In this document: positions 33,599 to 41,890 of the stretch, in pieces
Position numbering within the stretch: position 1 is the stretch's first letter
Layout: each line of letters begins with the position of its first letter
Assembly: GCF_001552195.1 (NCBI RefSeq)
Contig: NZ_BCQS01000008.1
Span: forward strand, 124,001-188,000
From: Actinomadura latina NBRC 106108
GTDB taxonomy: Bacteria > Actinomycetota > Actinomycetes > Streptosporangiales > Streptosporangiaceae
DNA length: 64,000 nt
Direction: 5' to 3'
Position numbers and translations under genes: made by a program
Notes under the pieces: model-generated
Database searches by the model: none
What the model saw: only the letters and a program-made list of their open reading frames with translations
Told to the model about the DNA's origin: nothing

Positions 33599-34917
33599 CC
33601 GCCTGGGACACCGAGGTGGACGTCGCCATCGTCGGCGGCGGCGCATGCGGCATGATGACCGCTCTCCGGGCGGCCCGCGACCGCGACCTGGTCGTCGCCG
33701 TCTTCGAGAAATCGGCCCGCGAGGGATGCAACGCGGCCATCTCCTCCGGCTCCCTCGCCGCCGGCGGCACCCGGTTCCAGGCCGCGGCCGGCATCGACGA
33801 CTCGCCGGAGCGGCACGCCGACGACATCCTGCGCGCGAGCGGCGACGAGGCATGGCGTCCGGTCGTGGAGGCGCTGTGCGCGGCGGCACCGGAGTTCGTG
33901 GAGTGGATCGCCGACACCGGCTACCCCGTCGAGATCGGCGCCGACATGCCCCGCGCCGGCATGACGGCCCCGCGCCTGCACACCGACACCGGACGGCTGG
34001 GCGGCGGACGGCTCATGCGTCACCTGCGGACCCTCGTCGAAGCGCGCGACAACATCGCGTTCGTCGACGAGGCTCCCGTCGTCGACCTCATCTCGGACGG
34101 CGGCGAGGTCGCCGGTGCCGTCGTCCGCCAGAACGGGGCGCTGCAGCGCGTCCGGGCCGGCGCCGTCGTCCTCGCCGCCGACGGTTTCGCCGCGAACCCG
34201 GCGCTGGTCGAGGAGCACCTGCCCCACCTCGGGACGCCGTTCTACGGCGGCGTCTCCACCTCGACCGGCGACGCGCTCGGGTGGGCGCTGCGGCTCGGCG
34301 GGCGGCTGCGGAACATGGGCGCCGGGCTGCGCTCCGGGCTGGTCGTCGTCGACCACTGCACGCGGGTGTCCCCGGCGCTGCAGTTCAACGGCGCCGTCCT
34401 GGTCGGCCTCGGCGGCGAACGCTTCGTGGACGAGGAGTCGAAGGGCTACTCGTCCCTGGCCGGCGTCCTGCAACAGCAGCCGGGCGAGCGCGCCGCGATG
34501 ATCTGGGACGCGACCGCGATGGCCGCCACCCGCGAGTCGGAGATGATGCGCGAGTGCGTCGCGGCGGGGGCCGTCCGCGACCGTCCCACCATCGAGGCCG
34601 TGGCCGCGTCACTCGGACGGACGGTCGCGGAGACCGAACGCGCCCTGTCCCCGCTGCCCGGCCGCCGCCCCCTGACCGCGCCCTACCATCTCGCCTGGGT
34701 CACCCACGGCCTGCTCGCCACCCAGGGCGGACTGGTGATCGACCCGTTCGGCCACGTTCTGGACGGCGCCGGCGAACCGATCCCGCGGCTGTACGCGGGC
34801 GGCGGCACCGCCTGCGGCCTGGCCGGCCCGCACTCGGACGGCTACCTGTCCGGCAACGGGCTGCTGTCCGCCTTCGGCACGGGCTGGATCATCGGCGCCG
34901 CCCTGGCCGCCCGCTAG
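33595..34917 (+). CDS. FAD-dependent fumarate-reductase-type flavoprotein 3
   Basis: 440 residues, third FAD-binding-2 family member of this operon. FAD fold VAIVGGGACGMMTALRAARD (about 10-29), the FAD-binding ISSGSLAAGGTR, VLAADGFAANPAL in the middle, and RLYAGGGTACGLAGPHSDGYLSGNG at the C-terminus. GTG 33595 in a GTGA overlap with the previous gene. Last gene of the operon; its stop is 13 bp from the convergent PGRP gene and I see no clear terminator in that gap. Substrate unknown. Confidence 0.86.
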   Translation: MTAWDTEVDVAIVGGGACGMMTALRAARDRDLVVAVFEKSAREGCNAAISSGSLAAGGTRFQAAAGIDDSPERHADDILRASGDEAWRPVVEALCAAAPEFVEWIADTGYPVEIGADMPRAGMTAPRLHTDTGRLGGGRLMRHLRTLVEARDNIAFVDEAPVVDLISDGGEVAGAVVRQNGALQRVRAGAVVLAADGFAANPALVEEHLPHLGTPFYGGVSTSTGDALGWALRLGGRLRNMGAGLRSGLVVVDHCTRVSPALQFNGAVLVGLGGERFVDEESKGYSSLAGVLQQQPGERAAMIWDATAMAATRESEMMRECVAAGAVRDRPTIEAVAASLGRTVAETERALSPLPGRRPLTAPYHLAWVTHGLLATQGGLVIDPFGHVLDGAGEPIPRLYAGGGTACGLAGPHSDGYLSGNGLLSAFGTGWIIGAALAAR

Positions 34918-34930
34918 CCCGGCCGCGAGG

Positions 34931-37012
34931 TCAGCGCAGGTAGACCAGGCCGTCGATGCCGACCGTGGGCCGCTTGTACGTGCCCGCGACGACGATCTTG
35001 ATGGTGTGCTTGCCGCTGGTGCTCCAGGTGCGCGTCCACAGCAGCTGCCGGTAGGCGGTGGACGACGACCTGGTGTCGAGGGTGCCGACCTTGGCGCCGT
35101 CCACGTAGACGTACACGGCGCCGAGGTTGTACGCGCGCTTGAAGATCAGCCCGGCGGTGCGCCCGGTGAACGTCCAGCTCGCGCTCGCGCCCTTCGAGCT
35201 GCTGTAGAGGCCGCGTCCGCCCAGGTAGTACTTGGTGGTCGTCAGCTTCCAGGTGCCGGTGCGGCGCGCGGAGCCCTCGCTGATGCCGCCGGCGTAGCGG
35301 CTGATCGCGGCAGTGGTGGTGTTGCCCGCCATGTCGGCGGCGGTCAGCGACCACGACTGCGTCGCCAGCGGCTTCGCGCTCGCCGACCACTTGGTCGTGG
35401 TGGTGTAGAAGTTCCTCGCGGACGGCGAGGTGGCCTTCAGCGAGCCGAGCAGCGCGTTGTCGGCGGCCTTCCAGGTCAGCGTGACGGGGATCGCGGTGCT
35501 GTTGACCGTCGCCCTGCGCAGGTACAGCGCCTGGGAGGAGATGACCGGACGGGTGGTGTCCGCGACGACCGTGAAGACAGGGGACGCCGAGGTGGTGCCG
35601 TCCGCGAACGCCGCGTGCAACTGCACCGTGTGCGTGCCCGGGTTCAGCGTCACCGTCGCGGACGACGCCCCGGCGGCGGGCGTCGCGGCCGTCGCGCCGT
35701 CCACGCTGACGGTGTAGGCCGCACCCTCCGCCGGCGTCCAGTTGAGGGTGGCGGTGCTGGTCGTGTAGTAGAGGCCGCCGGCGGCCTTCGCGCCGGTCAC
35801 CGTCGCGCTCAACGCCGGAACGGTGATCTGCTTGGCGGCCGTCCGGATCGTCGGGAGCGCGCTGTAGAGCTGCGCGCCGGGGCACGCGGTCGCGAACCCG
35901 TCGCGGTGACCGGAGATCGTGTTGAACTCGACCTGCTGCCCGTAGGGGTACTTGCCGCCCGTCCCGTCGGGCGCCGCCGAGGTCAGCGTCACCTTCGCCG
36001 CGGGGTCGACCCCGGCCAGCCCCAGCTTCCAGGCGGCGATCTTCGCGACGCCGTCGAGGGCGGCCGCGGTGGGGGCCACGCCGGGCACGTCAGGGTCGTT
36101 CGCGGCGGTGTAGGTGCCGAGGACCGCGATCCCGGTGGTGTCGGTGTTGAACCCGTACGTGTGGGCCCCGTGCACGGGACGGTCGATGCCGCCGGCCCGT
36201 CCCTCGAAGACCGTGCCGCACTTGTCGACGAGGAAGTTGTAGCCGATGTCGTTCCAGCCCTGGCTCTTCACGTGGTACAGGAACACCGACCGGATCACGG
36301 ACGCAGACTCGGCGCACGTGTAGCCGTTGCCCGTGTCGGTGTGGTGGACGAACGCCGCCTTCACCGAGGCGTCGTAGGTCGGCGGGTCCGTGACGATCGA
36401 CTCGTCGGCGCCCCATCCGGCGCGCGCCACGATGGCCGGCTTCGGCGCGGTGACCGGCCCGGCGAGCGGCGTGGTCGCCGCGATGAGCTTCATCCCGCCG
36501 ACGGGTCCGGCCGCGCGCGGCGTGGGCGAGGACGCCGGCTTGCCCGGGTCGACCAGGTCGACGCGCAGGCCGGCGGGCAGCACGCGGCCGCTTCCGGTCA
36601 CCCGCACCTCGACGCCGTCGGACGGCCCGACCCACAGCCCGTTCGTGCCGCCGCGCCCGCCCCGGTCGGGGGCGTCGGCGAGGTCCGGCTCCAGGGTGCG
36701 CCACGGCGTCCAGCGGCCCGTCCCCGCCTCCCGCGTGCGGAGCCGCACGGTTCCCCGCAGCTCCTCCCGGGGCTTGTCCCAGGTGACGCCGACCAGGCTG
36801 AACGGCTCCGTCTTCGCGGCGGGCAGCCCCGCGGCCTTCCCGCCCGAGGCGGCGCTGGGCAGCTCCTGGAGTGCGCGGGCGTGGACCCGTCCGGTGCCCG
36901 GCCCGGTGGCGGACGCCGTCGTCGCGGTCGACCTCGCGGAAACCGTCCACGTCACTGTGCCCGCGACCGCCACGGCGGCCACCGACGTCCCGATCACTAC
37001 GCGCTTGAGCAT
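34931..37012 (-). CDS. Secreted PGRP-type N-acetylmuramoyl-L-alanine amidase
   Basis: 693 residues. N-terminal signal or anchor (VVIGTSVAAVAVAGTVTWTVSA), a spacer with an SH3/Ig-like region, then a peptidoglycan-recognition/amidase-2 domain (about residues 195-395) beginning ARAGWGADES with zinc-ligand motif AAFVHHTDTGNGYTC, the YNFLVDKCGTVFEGRAGG block and the last ligands in NTISGHRDGFATACPG. The C-terminal 290 residues are beta-rich, with an Ig-like repeat and a jelly-roll-like module ending VGIDGLVYLR. It should cleave peptidoglycan stem peptides outside the cell. Sole gene of its unit. Confidence 0.9.
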   Translation of the reverse strand: MLKRVVIGTSVAAVAVAGTVTWTVSARSTATTASATGPGTGRVHARALQELPSAASGGKAAGLPAAKTEPFSLVGVTWDKPREELRGTVRLRTREAGTGRWTPWRTLEPDLADAPDRGGRGGTNGLWVGPSDGVEVRVTGSGRVLPAGLRVDLVDPGKPASSPTPRAAGPVGGMKLIAATTPLAGPVTAPKPAIVARAGWGADESIVTDPPTYDASVKAAFVHHTDTGNGYTCAESASVIRSVFLYHVKSQGWNDIGYNFLVDKCGTVFEGRAGGIDRPVHGAHTYGFNTDTTGIAVLGTYTAANDPDVPGVAPTAAALDGVAKIAAWKLGLAGVDPAAKVTLTSAAPDGTGGKYPYGQQVEFNTISGHRDGFATACPGAQLYSALPTIRTAAKQITVPALSATVTGAKAAGGLYYTTSTATLNWTPAEGAAYTVSVDGATAATPAAGASSATVTLNPGTHTVQLHAAFADGTTSASPVFTVVADTTRPVISSQALYLRRATVNSTAIPVTLTWKAADNALLGSLKATSPSARNFYTTTTKWSASAKPLATQSWSLTAADMAGNTTTAAISRYAGGISEGSARRTGTWKLTTTKYYLGGRGLYSSSKGASASWTFTGRTAGLIFKRAYNLGAVYVYVDGAKVGTLDTRSSSTAYRQLLWTRTWSTSGKHTIKIVVAGTYKRPTVGIDGLVYLR

Positions 37013-37103
37013 GCTTCTCCCCGTTCACGGCCGAGCCCCATGATCAGAGAGCGCCTCGGCCGCCCCGAGTGTCACACATGCCGCAATAGTCCGGAATACC
37101 GGT

Positions 37104-37133
37104 GGGCCCGGAATCCGACCGGATTCCGGGCCC
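37104..37133. terminator. Hairpin terminator after lcp
   Basis: GGGCCCGGAATCC pairs perfectly with GGATTCCGGGCCC around a GACC loop, 48 bp beyond the lcp stop on the minus strand and upstream of the PGRP gene. Confidence 0.8.
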
Positions 37134-37181
37134 TCGGTCTTTCTCGCGGCGTCCTTGCCATCGGGGAGAACCAGGACGTCG

Positions 37182-38429
37182 CTACGACGGGTAGTTCGGG
37201 TTGTTGGTCGTCGGGATCGAGATGCTGATCGGGTAGTCCGCCCCGGACAGGACGAACAGCACCACCTGGCGGATGATCTCGTCGAAGACCCAGTAGACCT
37301 GGCGCAGCTGCTTCGGCGCGTCGGTCAGGTCGAGGATCCCCTCGCGGACGGCGACGAAGGGCGGCCAGAGGTTCTCGAAGATCGGGTCCCACACCGGCTC
37401 CCGGGGGATCTTCAGCCAGCCGGCGATCTCGTCACCGAGGACGTAGCGGGTGAGCGCGCCGAGGACGGGCTTGCTGAGGATGCCGAGGTCGATGAAGGAC
37501 GCGAGGTTGAGGAGCATGTCGGCGAGCTTCACGCCCTCCGGGGTGGGCGCCAGGATCGGGTCCAGCACCTGCGCGGCCTGGGAGTTGGCCTCCGCCCACG
37601 ACTTCGGGATGTACTCGTCCCTGATGCCGAGCATGTGCCCGGTCAGCTGCCAGGAGTGCAGGAAGGCCGCCGACTCGTCGTCGGGGATCGGCACCTTCCA
37701 TTTGGTCAGCTGCTTCATGACCGTCGTGGGCAGGCTGTGCCAGGTGACCATCATGTCCGCCTGGCTGATCGGGATCTCCTCGTCGGCGACCTTCGTCCAA
37801 GCCGGGGACTTGGGCAGCAGGTGCCGCACGCCCGAGTGGGCCAGCCGCGTCTTGACGCAGGTCACGATCATCTCGCCGTCGGCCGCGAAGGCCTTCTCCG
37901 TGCCGACGTCGTAGCCGAGCTTGGCGGTCTTGGTGATGCGGTCCCGCATGTCCGCACCGCCCTTGGAGTAGTAGACCGCGCGCGCCTCCTTGGGGATGGC
38001 CGTGCTCATCATCCCGCTGGCGAAGCCGTAGGTGACGCCGAGGTAGAGCCCGCGCTTCTCGTTGAACTCGAAGGCCTTGGCGAGCTTGGCCTCGTCCGCC
38101 CAGGACGGGAGCGCGCGGGCGCGTTCGATGAAGTCCCGCAGCTCGGCGGGCAGCCCGCCGGGCAGTGCCTGGCCGTTCTTCGTCCACGTCTTCAGCTGCT
38201 TGTTGACGTCGGGCACGGCGCCGCCGTCGATCAGCGCGGCGACCAGCTCGTCGCACTCCGGGTCCCACACCCACCGCGGGTCCGCGCCCTCGCCGTAGCC
38301 GGCCACCGATCCCCTGGGGGACCATGTCCACAGTGAGGACGCCTGGGCGGGCGTCGCGGCGCTTAGTGCGCCGAACGCGCCCAGCGTCCCGCCCGCCACC
38401 AACACGTTCCGCCTGCTGGGTTTCTCCAT
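37182..38429 (-). CDS. lcp: Latex clearing protein (rubber oxygenase) Lcp
   Basis: Secreted b-type haem dioxygenase that cleaves cis-1,4-polyisoprene (natural rubber) to oligo-isoprenoids. 415 residues: Tat signal SRRNVLVAGG with cleavage near residue 30 (PAQA), then the DUF2236/MpaB-type fold. The residues known to matter in Lcp of Streptomyces sp. K30 fall at the same numbers: Arg164 and Thr168 (RDRITKT) and the proximal haem ligand His198 (TRLAHSGVRHLLP). The MSTAIPKEARAVYYSKGGAD block is diagnostic. Divergent from a TetR gene, like known lcp loci with LcpR. Confidence 0.95.
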   Translation of the reverse strand: MEKPSRRNVLVAGGTLGAFGALSAATPAQASSLWTWSPRGSVAGYGEGADPRWVWDPECDELVAALIDGGAVPDVNKQLKTWTKNGQALPGGLPAELRDFIERARALPSWADEAKLAKAFEFNEKRGLYLGVTYGFASGMMSTAIPKEARAVYYSKGGADMRDRITKTAKLGYDVGTEKAFAADGEMIVTCVKTRLAHSGVRHLLPKSPAWTKVADEEIPISQADMMVTWHSLPTTVMKQLTKWKVPIPDDESAAFLHSWQLTGHMLGIRDEYIPKSWAEANSQAAQVLDPILAPTPEGVKLADMLLNLASFIDLGILSKPVLGALTRYVLGDEIAGWLKIPREPVWDPIFENLWPPFVAVREGILDLTDAPKQLRQVYWVFDEIIRQVVLFVLSGADYPISISIPTTNNPNYPS

Positions 38430-38462
38430 GCCTTCGCTCCTCCGGGGGCCGAGGATCTCGCT

Positions 38463-38495
38463 GATACGGTGAAACGTGGAGTGTTTCGGCGTATC
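38463..38495. promoter_or_regulatory. Inverted repeat between lcp and TetR gene
   Basis: GATACGGTGAAAC and GTTTCGGCGTATC form 13-bp arms (11 of 13 paired) around 7 bp, 33 bp upstream of the lcp ATG. Size and place suit an operator of the divergent TetR regulator over the lcp promoter. Confidence 0.7.
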
Positions 38496-38598
38496 ATCGG
38501 TAACAGCGCCAATAACAGCACAACGTGTCCGTCATCACAAGACCTAACGTGACGATCGTGAACGTTTCGGGCAGAATCGGTCGCCTCAGGAGGAGCCC

Positions 38599-39267
38599 GT
38601 GGATTCTGTGTTGTCCTTCCTGGCGGATTCGGGCCAGGAGTCGATGCTCGAACGCGCGTACACCGACGCCGTCGAGCAGGTCGACGACCAGGACGAGACG
38701 CGCACGCGCGTCCTCGACGCGGCCTACGACCAGTTCTCCCGGATGGGCGTCCAGCGGTCGACCATGGAGGACGTGGCCCGCCGCGCCGGAGTCTCCCGCA
38801 TCACGGTCTACCGGCGGTTCGCCACGAAGGACGCGCTGGTCGAACACGTGGTGCGCCGCGAGTTCCGCCGCTACTTCGACCGGTTCCTCGTCGACATCAA
38901 GCAGGCCGAGACCGCCGCCGACCGCGTCGTACTGGGCTTCGTCAGCTCGCTGCGCGCCATCCGGCGCAACCCGCTGATCGGCGGCCTGATCGCCACCGAA
39001 CCGGACCTGGTCGTGCCCTCCATGATCAGCGACGGCGGCCGGACCCTGGCGACCGTCCGGCAGTTCGTCGCGGGCCAGCTCCGCCACGAGCAGCGCGCCG
39101 GCAACGTGGCCGCCGACCTCGACATCGACCACGTGGCCGAACTGATGGTCCGGATCTCCGCCTCCTTCCTGGCGATCCCGAGCCAACTCATCGACCTCGA
39201 CGACGACGCCCAACTTGCCGCCCTGGCCCGCCGCTTCCTCGTCCCCATGCTCACCCCACCCCCCTGA
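38599..39267 (+). CDS. TetR-family regulator, probable LcpR
   Basis: 222 residues. A 30-residue N-terminal arm precedes the HTH at about residues 52-74 (STMEDVARRAGVSRITVYRRF), then a helical ligand domain. GTG 38599 with GGAGGAG upstream. Divergent from lcp with a 33-bp inverted repeat between. In Gordonia and Streptomyces, lcp is repressed by a divergent TetR protein (LcpR), so the same role is likely here; the ligand would be an isoprenoid breakdown product (inference). Confidence 0.88.
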   Translation: MDSVLSFLADSGQESMLERAYTDAVEQVDDQDETRTRVLDAAYDQFSRMGVQRSTMEDVARRAGVSRITVYRRFATKDALVEHVVRREFRRYFDRFLVDIKQAETAADRVVLGFVSSLRAIRRNPLIGGLIATEPDLVVPSMISDGGRTLATVRQFVAGQLRHEQRAGNVAADLDIDHVAELMVRISASFLAIPSQLIDLDDDAQLAALARRFLVPMLTPPP

Positions 39268-39296
39268 CCGCGCCGTCGTCCCGGGCCATGAACGGT

Positions 39297-40196
39297 TCAG
39301 TCGCAGAGGGTGGGACGCGGGCGGGTCACGCCGTCGGTGCAGTCCTCGGGGACGAAGCCGGCCTGCTCGCTCTTCACCTTCGGCCGCCAGGTGTGGACGA
39401 CCTTGCCTTCGGCGTCGTAGCCGGTCACGCTCAGGACGCGGATCGTGGGCGAGGACATCGCCCCTTCCGACATCGGCCCGGTGGCGTCGTGGTCAGGCAT
39501 CATTCTGGCGGCGGTCTGGGCGATGAAGAAGCCGTTGTGGACGGCGGCCCGGCCTGTGCGTCCGCCGTCCCAGATCACCTTGACCTTGGCCACGCGGGGC
39601 TTGGCGCGGCCGACGACGACGGCGTTCAGGTCGTCCCACCTGCTCGGCGCCTGGACCTGCCGGATGCCGTCCACGCGCAGCGGCATGTCGAAGCCGAAGA
39701 GCCCGCCGCGCGACTTCCCCGGCCAGGCGTGGAACTGCGGCGGTTCGGTGCTCTCCTTGCCCTTGGTCGCGCAGAACACGTATCCGCGCAGGCTGCCGAC
39801 TTCCGCGAGCCGTCCGCCCGGCACCCGCATCGCCGTCAGGAGCCGGAAGTCCGAAGGGCGGCCCGTGTCGGCGCGCTTCTCGCCCATGGAGCCGACGGGT
39901 GATCCGTTGCGCAGGCAGGCGCGGACGAGCGCCCGCTCTTCGGGGGTGTTCTCCGGCAGGCCGGTCCCGTGCCGAGCAGCCTCGCCCTGCGGCCCGAGGA
40001 CCGGGGGCTCGGAATGCCCGTCCGCCACGACGATCGACACGGGCACGGTGACCGCCAGGACGAGGGCCGCCGCGCCGGTGACCGCCCTGATCCGGCGGCG
40101 GGCGACGGTACGGAGCGCGCGTTCGGCGAGGTCGTCGACGGGCTCGGCGCGGTCGGCGATCGTGGTGAAGGCGTCTTCCAGCATGCGGTCGGTCAC
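39297..40196 (-). CDS. Single-pass membrane protein coupled to ECF sigma factor
   Basis: 299 residues. A cytoplasmic N-terminal part of about 37 residues (MLEDAFTTIADRAEPVDDLAERALRT region), one transmembrane segment (about 39-58, VTGAAALVLAVTVPVSIVVA) and an extracytoplasmic domain with four Cys (including LVRACLRNG and PTLCD). GTG 40196 overlaps the sigma-factor stop (GTGA). In actinomycetes this partner often acts as anti-sigma factor or sensor, but the N-terminus lacks a clear zinc-binding HxxxCxxC motif. Function otherwise unknown. Confidence 0.7.
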   Translation of the reverse strand: MTDRMLEDAFTTIADRAEPVDDLAERALRTVARRRIRAVTGAAALVLAVTVPVSIVVADGHSEPPVLGPQGEAARHGTGLPENTPEERALVRACLRNGSPVGSMGEKRADTGRPSDFRLLTAMRVPGGRLAEVGSLRGYVFCATKGKESTEPPQFHAWPGKSRGGLFGFDMPLRVDGIRQVQAPSRWDDLNAVVVGRAKPRVAKVKVIWDGGRTGRAAVHNGFFIAQTAARMMPDHDATGPMSEGAMSSPTIRVLSVTGYDAEGKVVHTWRPKVKSEQAGFVPEDCTDGVTRPRPTLCD

Positions 40197-40699
40197 GGTC
40201 GGCTCCCAGCGGATGCGAGGTGGGCGGCCAGTTCGGGGGCCAGCTCCCGGAGCCGGGCGATGGCGCGGTGGGTCTGGCTGCGGACGGTGCCGACCGAGCA
40301 GCCCATGATCTCGGCGATCTCTCGTTCCGGCAGGTCCTCGTAGTAGCGCAGGACGAGGACGGCCCGCTTGCGCGGCGGCAGTGCCAGCAGCGCGCGTTCC
40401 AGCGTCACCCGCAACTCGACGTCCGGCCCGGAGGAGGGGAGGTCCGGGAGCTCGGCAACGACCGACTCGCGGCCGCGCCACCGCCACCGGTTCACCTGCT
40501 CGTTGTACATGGCGCGGCGGACGTAGCCCTCCGGGTTGTCGCGCACGTGCCCCCACCGCGCGGCCGTCTTCGCCAGCGCGCTCTGCAGCAGATCCTCGGC
40601 GGCGTGCTGGTTCCCCGTCAGGACGTACGCCGTGCGGATGAGGCTGCGCGACCGGGCTGCGACGAACGCGCCGAAGCTCTCCCGAGCCTCTCGGTTCAA
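40193..40699 (-). CDS. SigE-family ECF RNA polymerase sigma factor
   Basis: 168 residues with region 2 (RTAYVLTGNQHAAEDLLQSAL, about 18-38, and YVRRAMYNEQVNRWR) and region 4 (LPPRKRAVLVLRYYEDLPEREIAEIMGC, about 106-133, then SVGTVRSQTHRA). Typical of the actinobacterial SigE/SigM-like subfamily. The start is TTG 40699, backed by a strong GGAGGAGG four bases upstream; no ATG or GTG is in reach. Coupled to a membrane protein that may control its activity. Regulon unknown. Confidence 0.92.
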   Translation of the reverse strand: MNREARESFGAFVAARSRSLIRTAYVLTGNQHAAEDLLQSALAKTAARWGHVRDNPEGYVRRAMYNEQVNRWRWRGRESVVAELPDLPSSGPDVELRVTLERALLALPPRKRAVLVLRYYEDLPEREIAEIMGCSVGTVRSQTHRAIARLRELAPELAAHLASAGSRP

Positions 40700-40842
40700 T
40701 GGACCTCCTCCGTGGGTGTCACCCCCTCAGACACCGCGGAGCCTCGCAACTATGCCGCCCTTCCGTACCCTTTTTCCCAGGCGCGCCCGCCGGCGTCGGC
40801 CCGCGCTTGAGTGGAGGGCGGGGGCACTGTTAGCTTCACTCG

Positions 40843-41838
40843 GTGGACGACATGCGTGCACAGGCGGAGGCGATCGAGGACTTCGCGGCGGACCTGCGGG
40901 AACTGCGGGAATCGGTCGGCAACCCGTCCTTCCGCGAGATGTCCGGCCGGTCCGGGGCGATCTCGCATACGACGCTGCACGAAGCCACGAAGGGCAACCG
41001 GCTCCCTAGCTGGGGGACCACCGCCGAGTTCGTCAAGGCGTGCGGCGCGGACCCGGACGCGTTCCGCGAGCGCTGGGAGGCGGCGAACCGGGCGGTCAGG
41101 TCGGTGACCGTGGGAAGGTCCGAGGTCGCTCTTCCGGCCGGTGAAGTCGCTGCCACGAGCGTCGCGGAATCGCATGCCGTGCACGTCTCCATCGGGCCGC
41201 CGGAGCCCGTGCCGGCCACCTCGGTGTCTCCGCCCGCGCCTCCGGAGGATGGCGCGGGTCCAGCCGCGTCGCGGGGGCGGGGTCGGTTCGGGCGGGTGAG
41301 GTTGGTCGCGTTGGCGACGGTGGTCGTCGGGGCGGGGGCGGTGGTCGTCGTCGTGGTCGCCGTCAATCGCGGGTCAGGGGCCGGCGGGGACGGGCTGAAG
41401 CCCGTCGGCGGCCAGTCGAAGGCTGTGCTGTCCCCGGCCGACTGCCCGGTGCAGGCGACCAATCCGCCGCCGGCGCCGCCGACGCACAAGGGCGATGCGG
41501 CCGCCTTCATCGCGGACATCACGTTGCCCGACTGCACGCGCGTCGGCGGAGGCAAGACCGTGACCAAGGTATGGCGGCTCAAGAACGCCGGGAAGGTGCC
41601 GTGGGAGGGGTATTCGCTGCGCCGCCTCGACGTTCCGCAGCAGGCCGATCAATGCCAGACCATCTCCGATGTGCCGATCGACGACACGCGGCCGGGAAAG
41701 ATGGTCGACATCCGGACCGAGATCACCACGCCGAAGAAGCCTGGCCTGTGCTACGTGCGGTTCAAGATGGTGGACGCGTCGGGAAAGGTCGTGTTCCCCG
41801 GGAACCGGCCCGTCAATTTTCAGATCATCGTCGGGTGA
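40843..41838 (+). CDS. Cytoplasmic HTH, membrane-spanning, extracellular NBR1-Ig-like protein
   Basis: 331 residues in three parts: an N-terminal helix-turn-helix-like domain (about 10-80, with MSGRSGAISHTTLHEATKGN) of the kind seen in many actinomycete proteins; a Pro/Ala-rich linker; one transmembrane helix (about 152-173, VALATVVVGAGAVVVVVVAV); and an outside NBR1-type Ig-like domain (about 215-331; VWRLKNAGKVPWEGY, then KPGLCYVRFKMVD). In eukaryotes this Ig fold belongs to the autophagy receptor NBR1; in bacteria its job is unknown. GTG 40843. Divergent from the sigma-factor gene. Confidence 0.8.
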   Translation: MDDMRAQAEAIEDFAADLRELRESVGNPSFREMSGRSGAISHTTLHEATKGNRLPSWGTTAEFVKACGADPDAFRERWEAANRAVRSVTVGRSEVALPAGEVAATSVAESHAVHVSIGPPEPVPATSVSPPAPPEDGAGPAASRGRGRFGRVRLVALATVVVGAGAVVVVVVAVNRGSGAGGDGLKPVGGQSKAVLSPADCPVQATNPPPAPPTHKGDAAAFIADITLPDCTRVGGGKTVTKVWRLKNAGKVPWEGYSLRRLDVPQQADQCQTISDVPIDDTRPGKMVDIRTEITTPKKPGLCYVRFKMVDASGKVVFPGNRPVNFQIIVG

Positions 41839-41843
41839 CGAGT

Positions 41844-41877
41844 GGTTCCCCGCCGTGGCGGGGCACGGCGGGGAACC
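41844..41877. terminator. Bidirectional hairpin terminator
   Basis: GGTTCCCCGCCGTG pairs perfectly with CACGGCGGGGAACC over a 6-base loop, between the convergent Ig-domain and SpoIID-like genes. Confidence 0.85.
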
Positions 41878-41890
41878 GGGGAGCGCGGGA

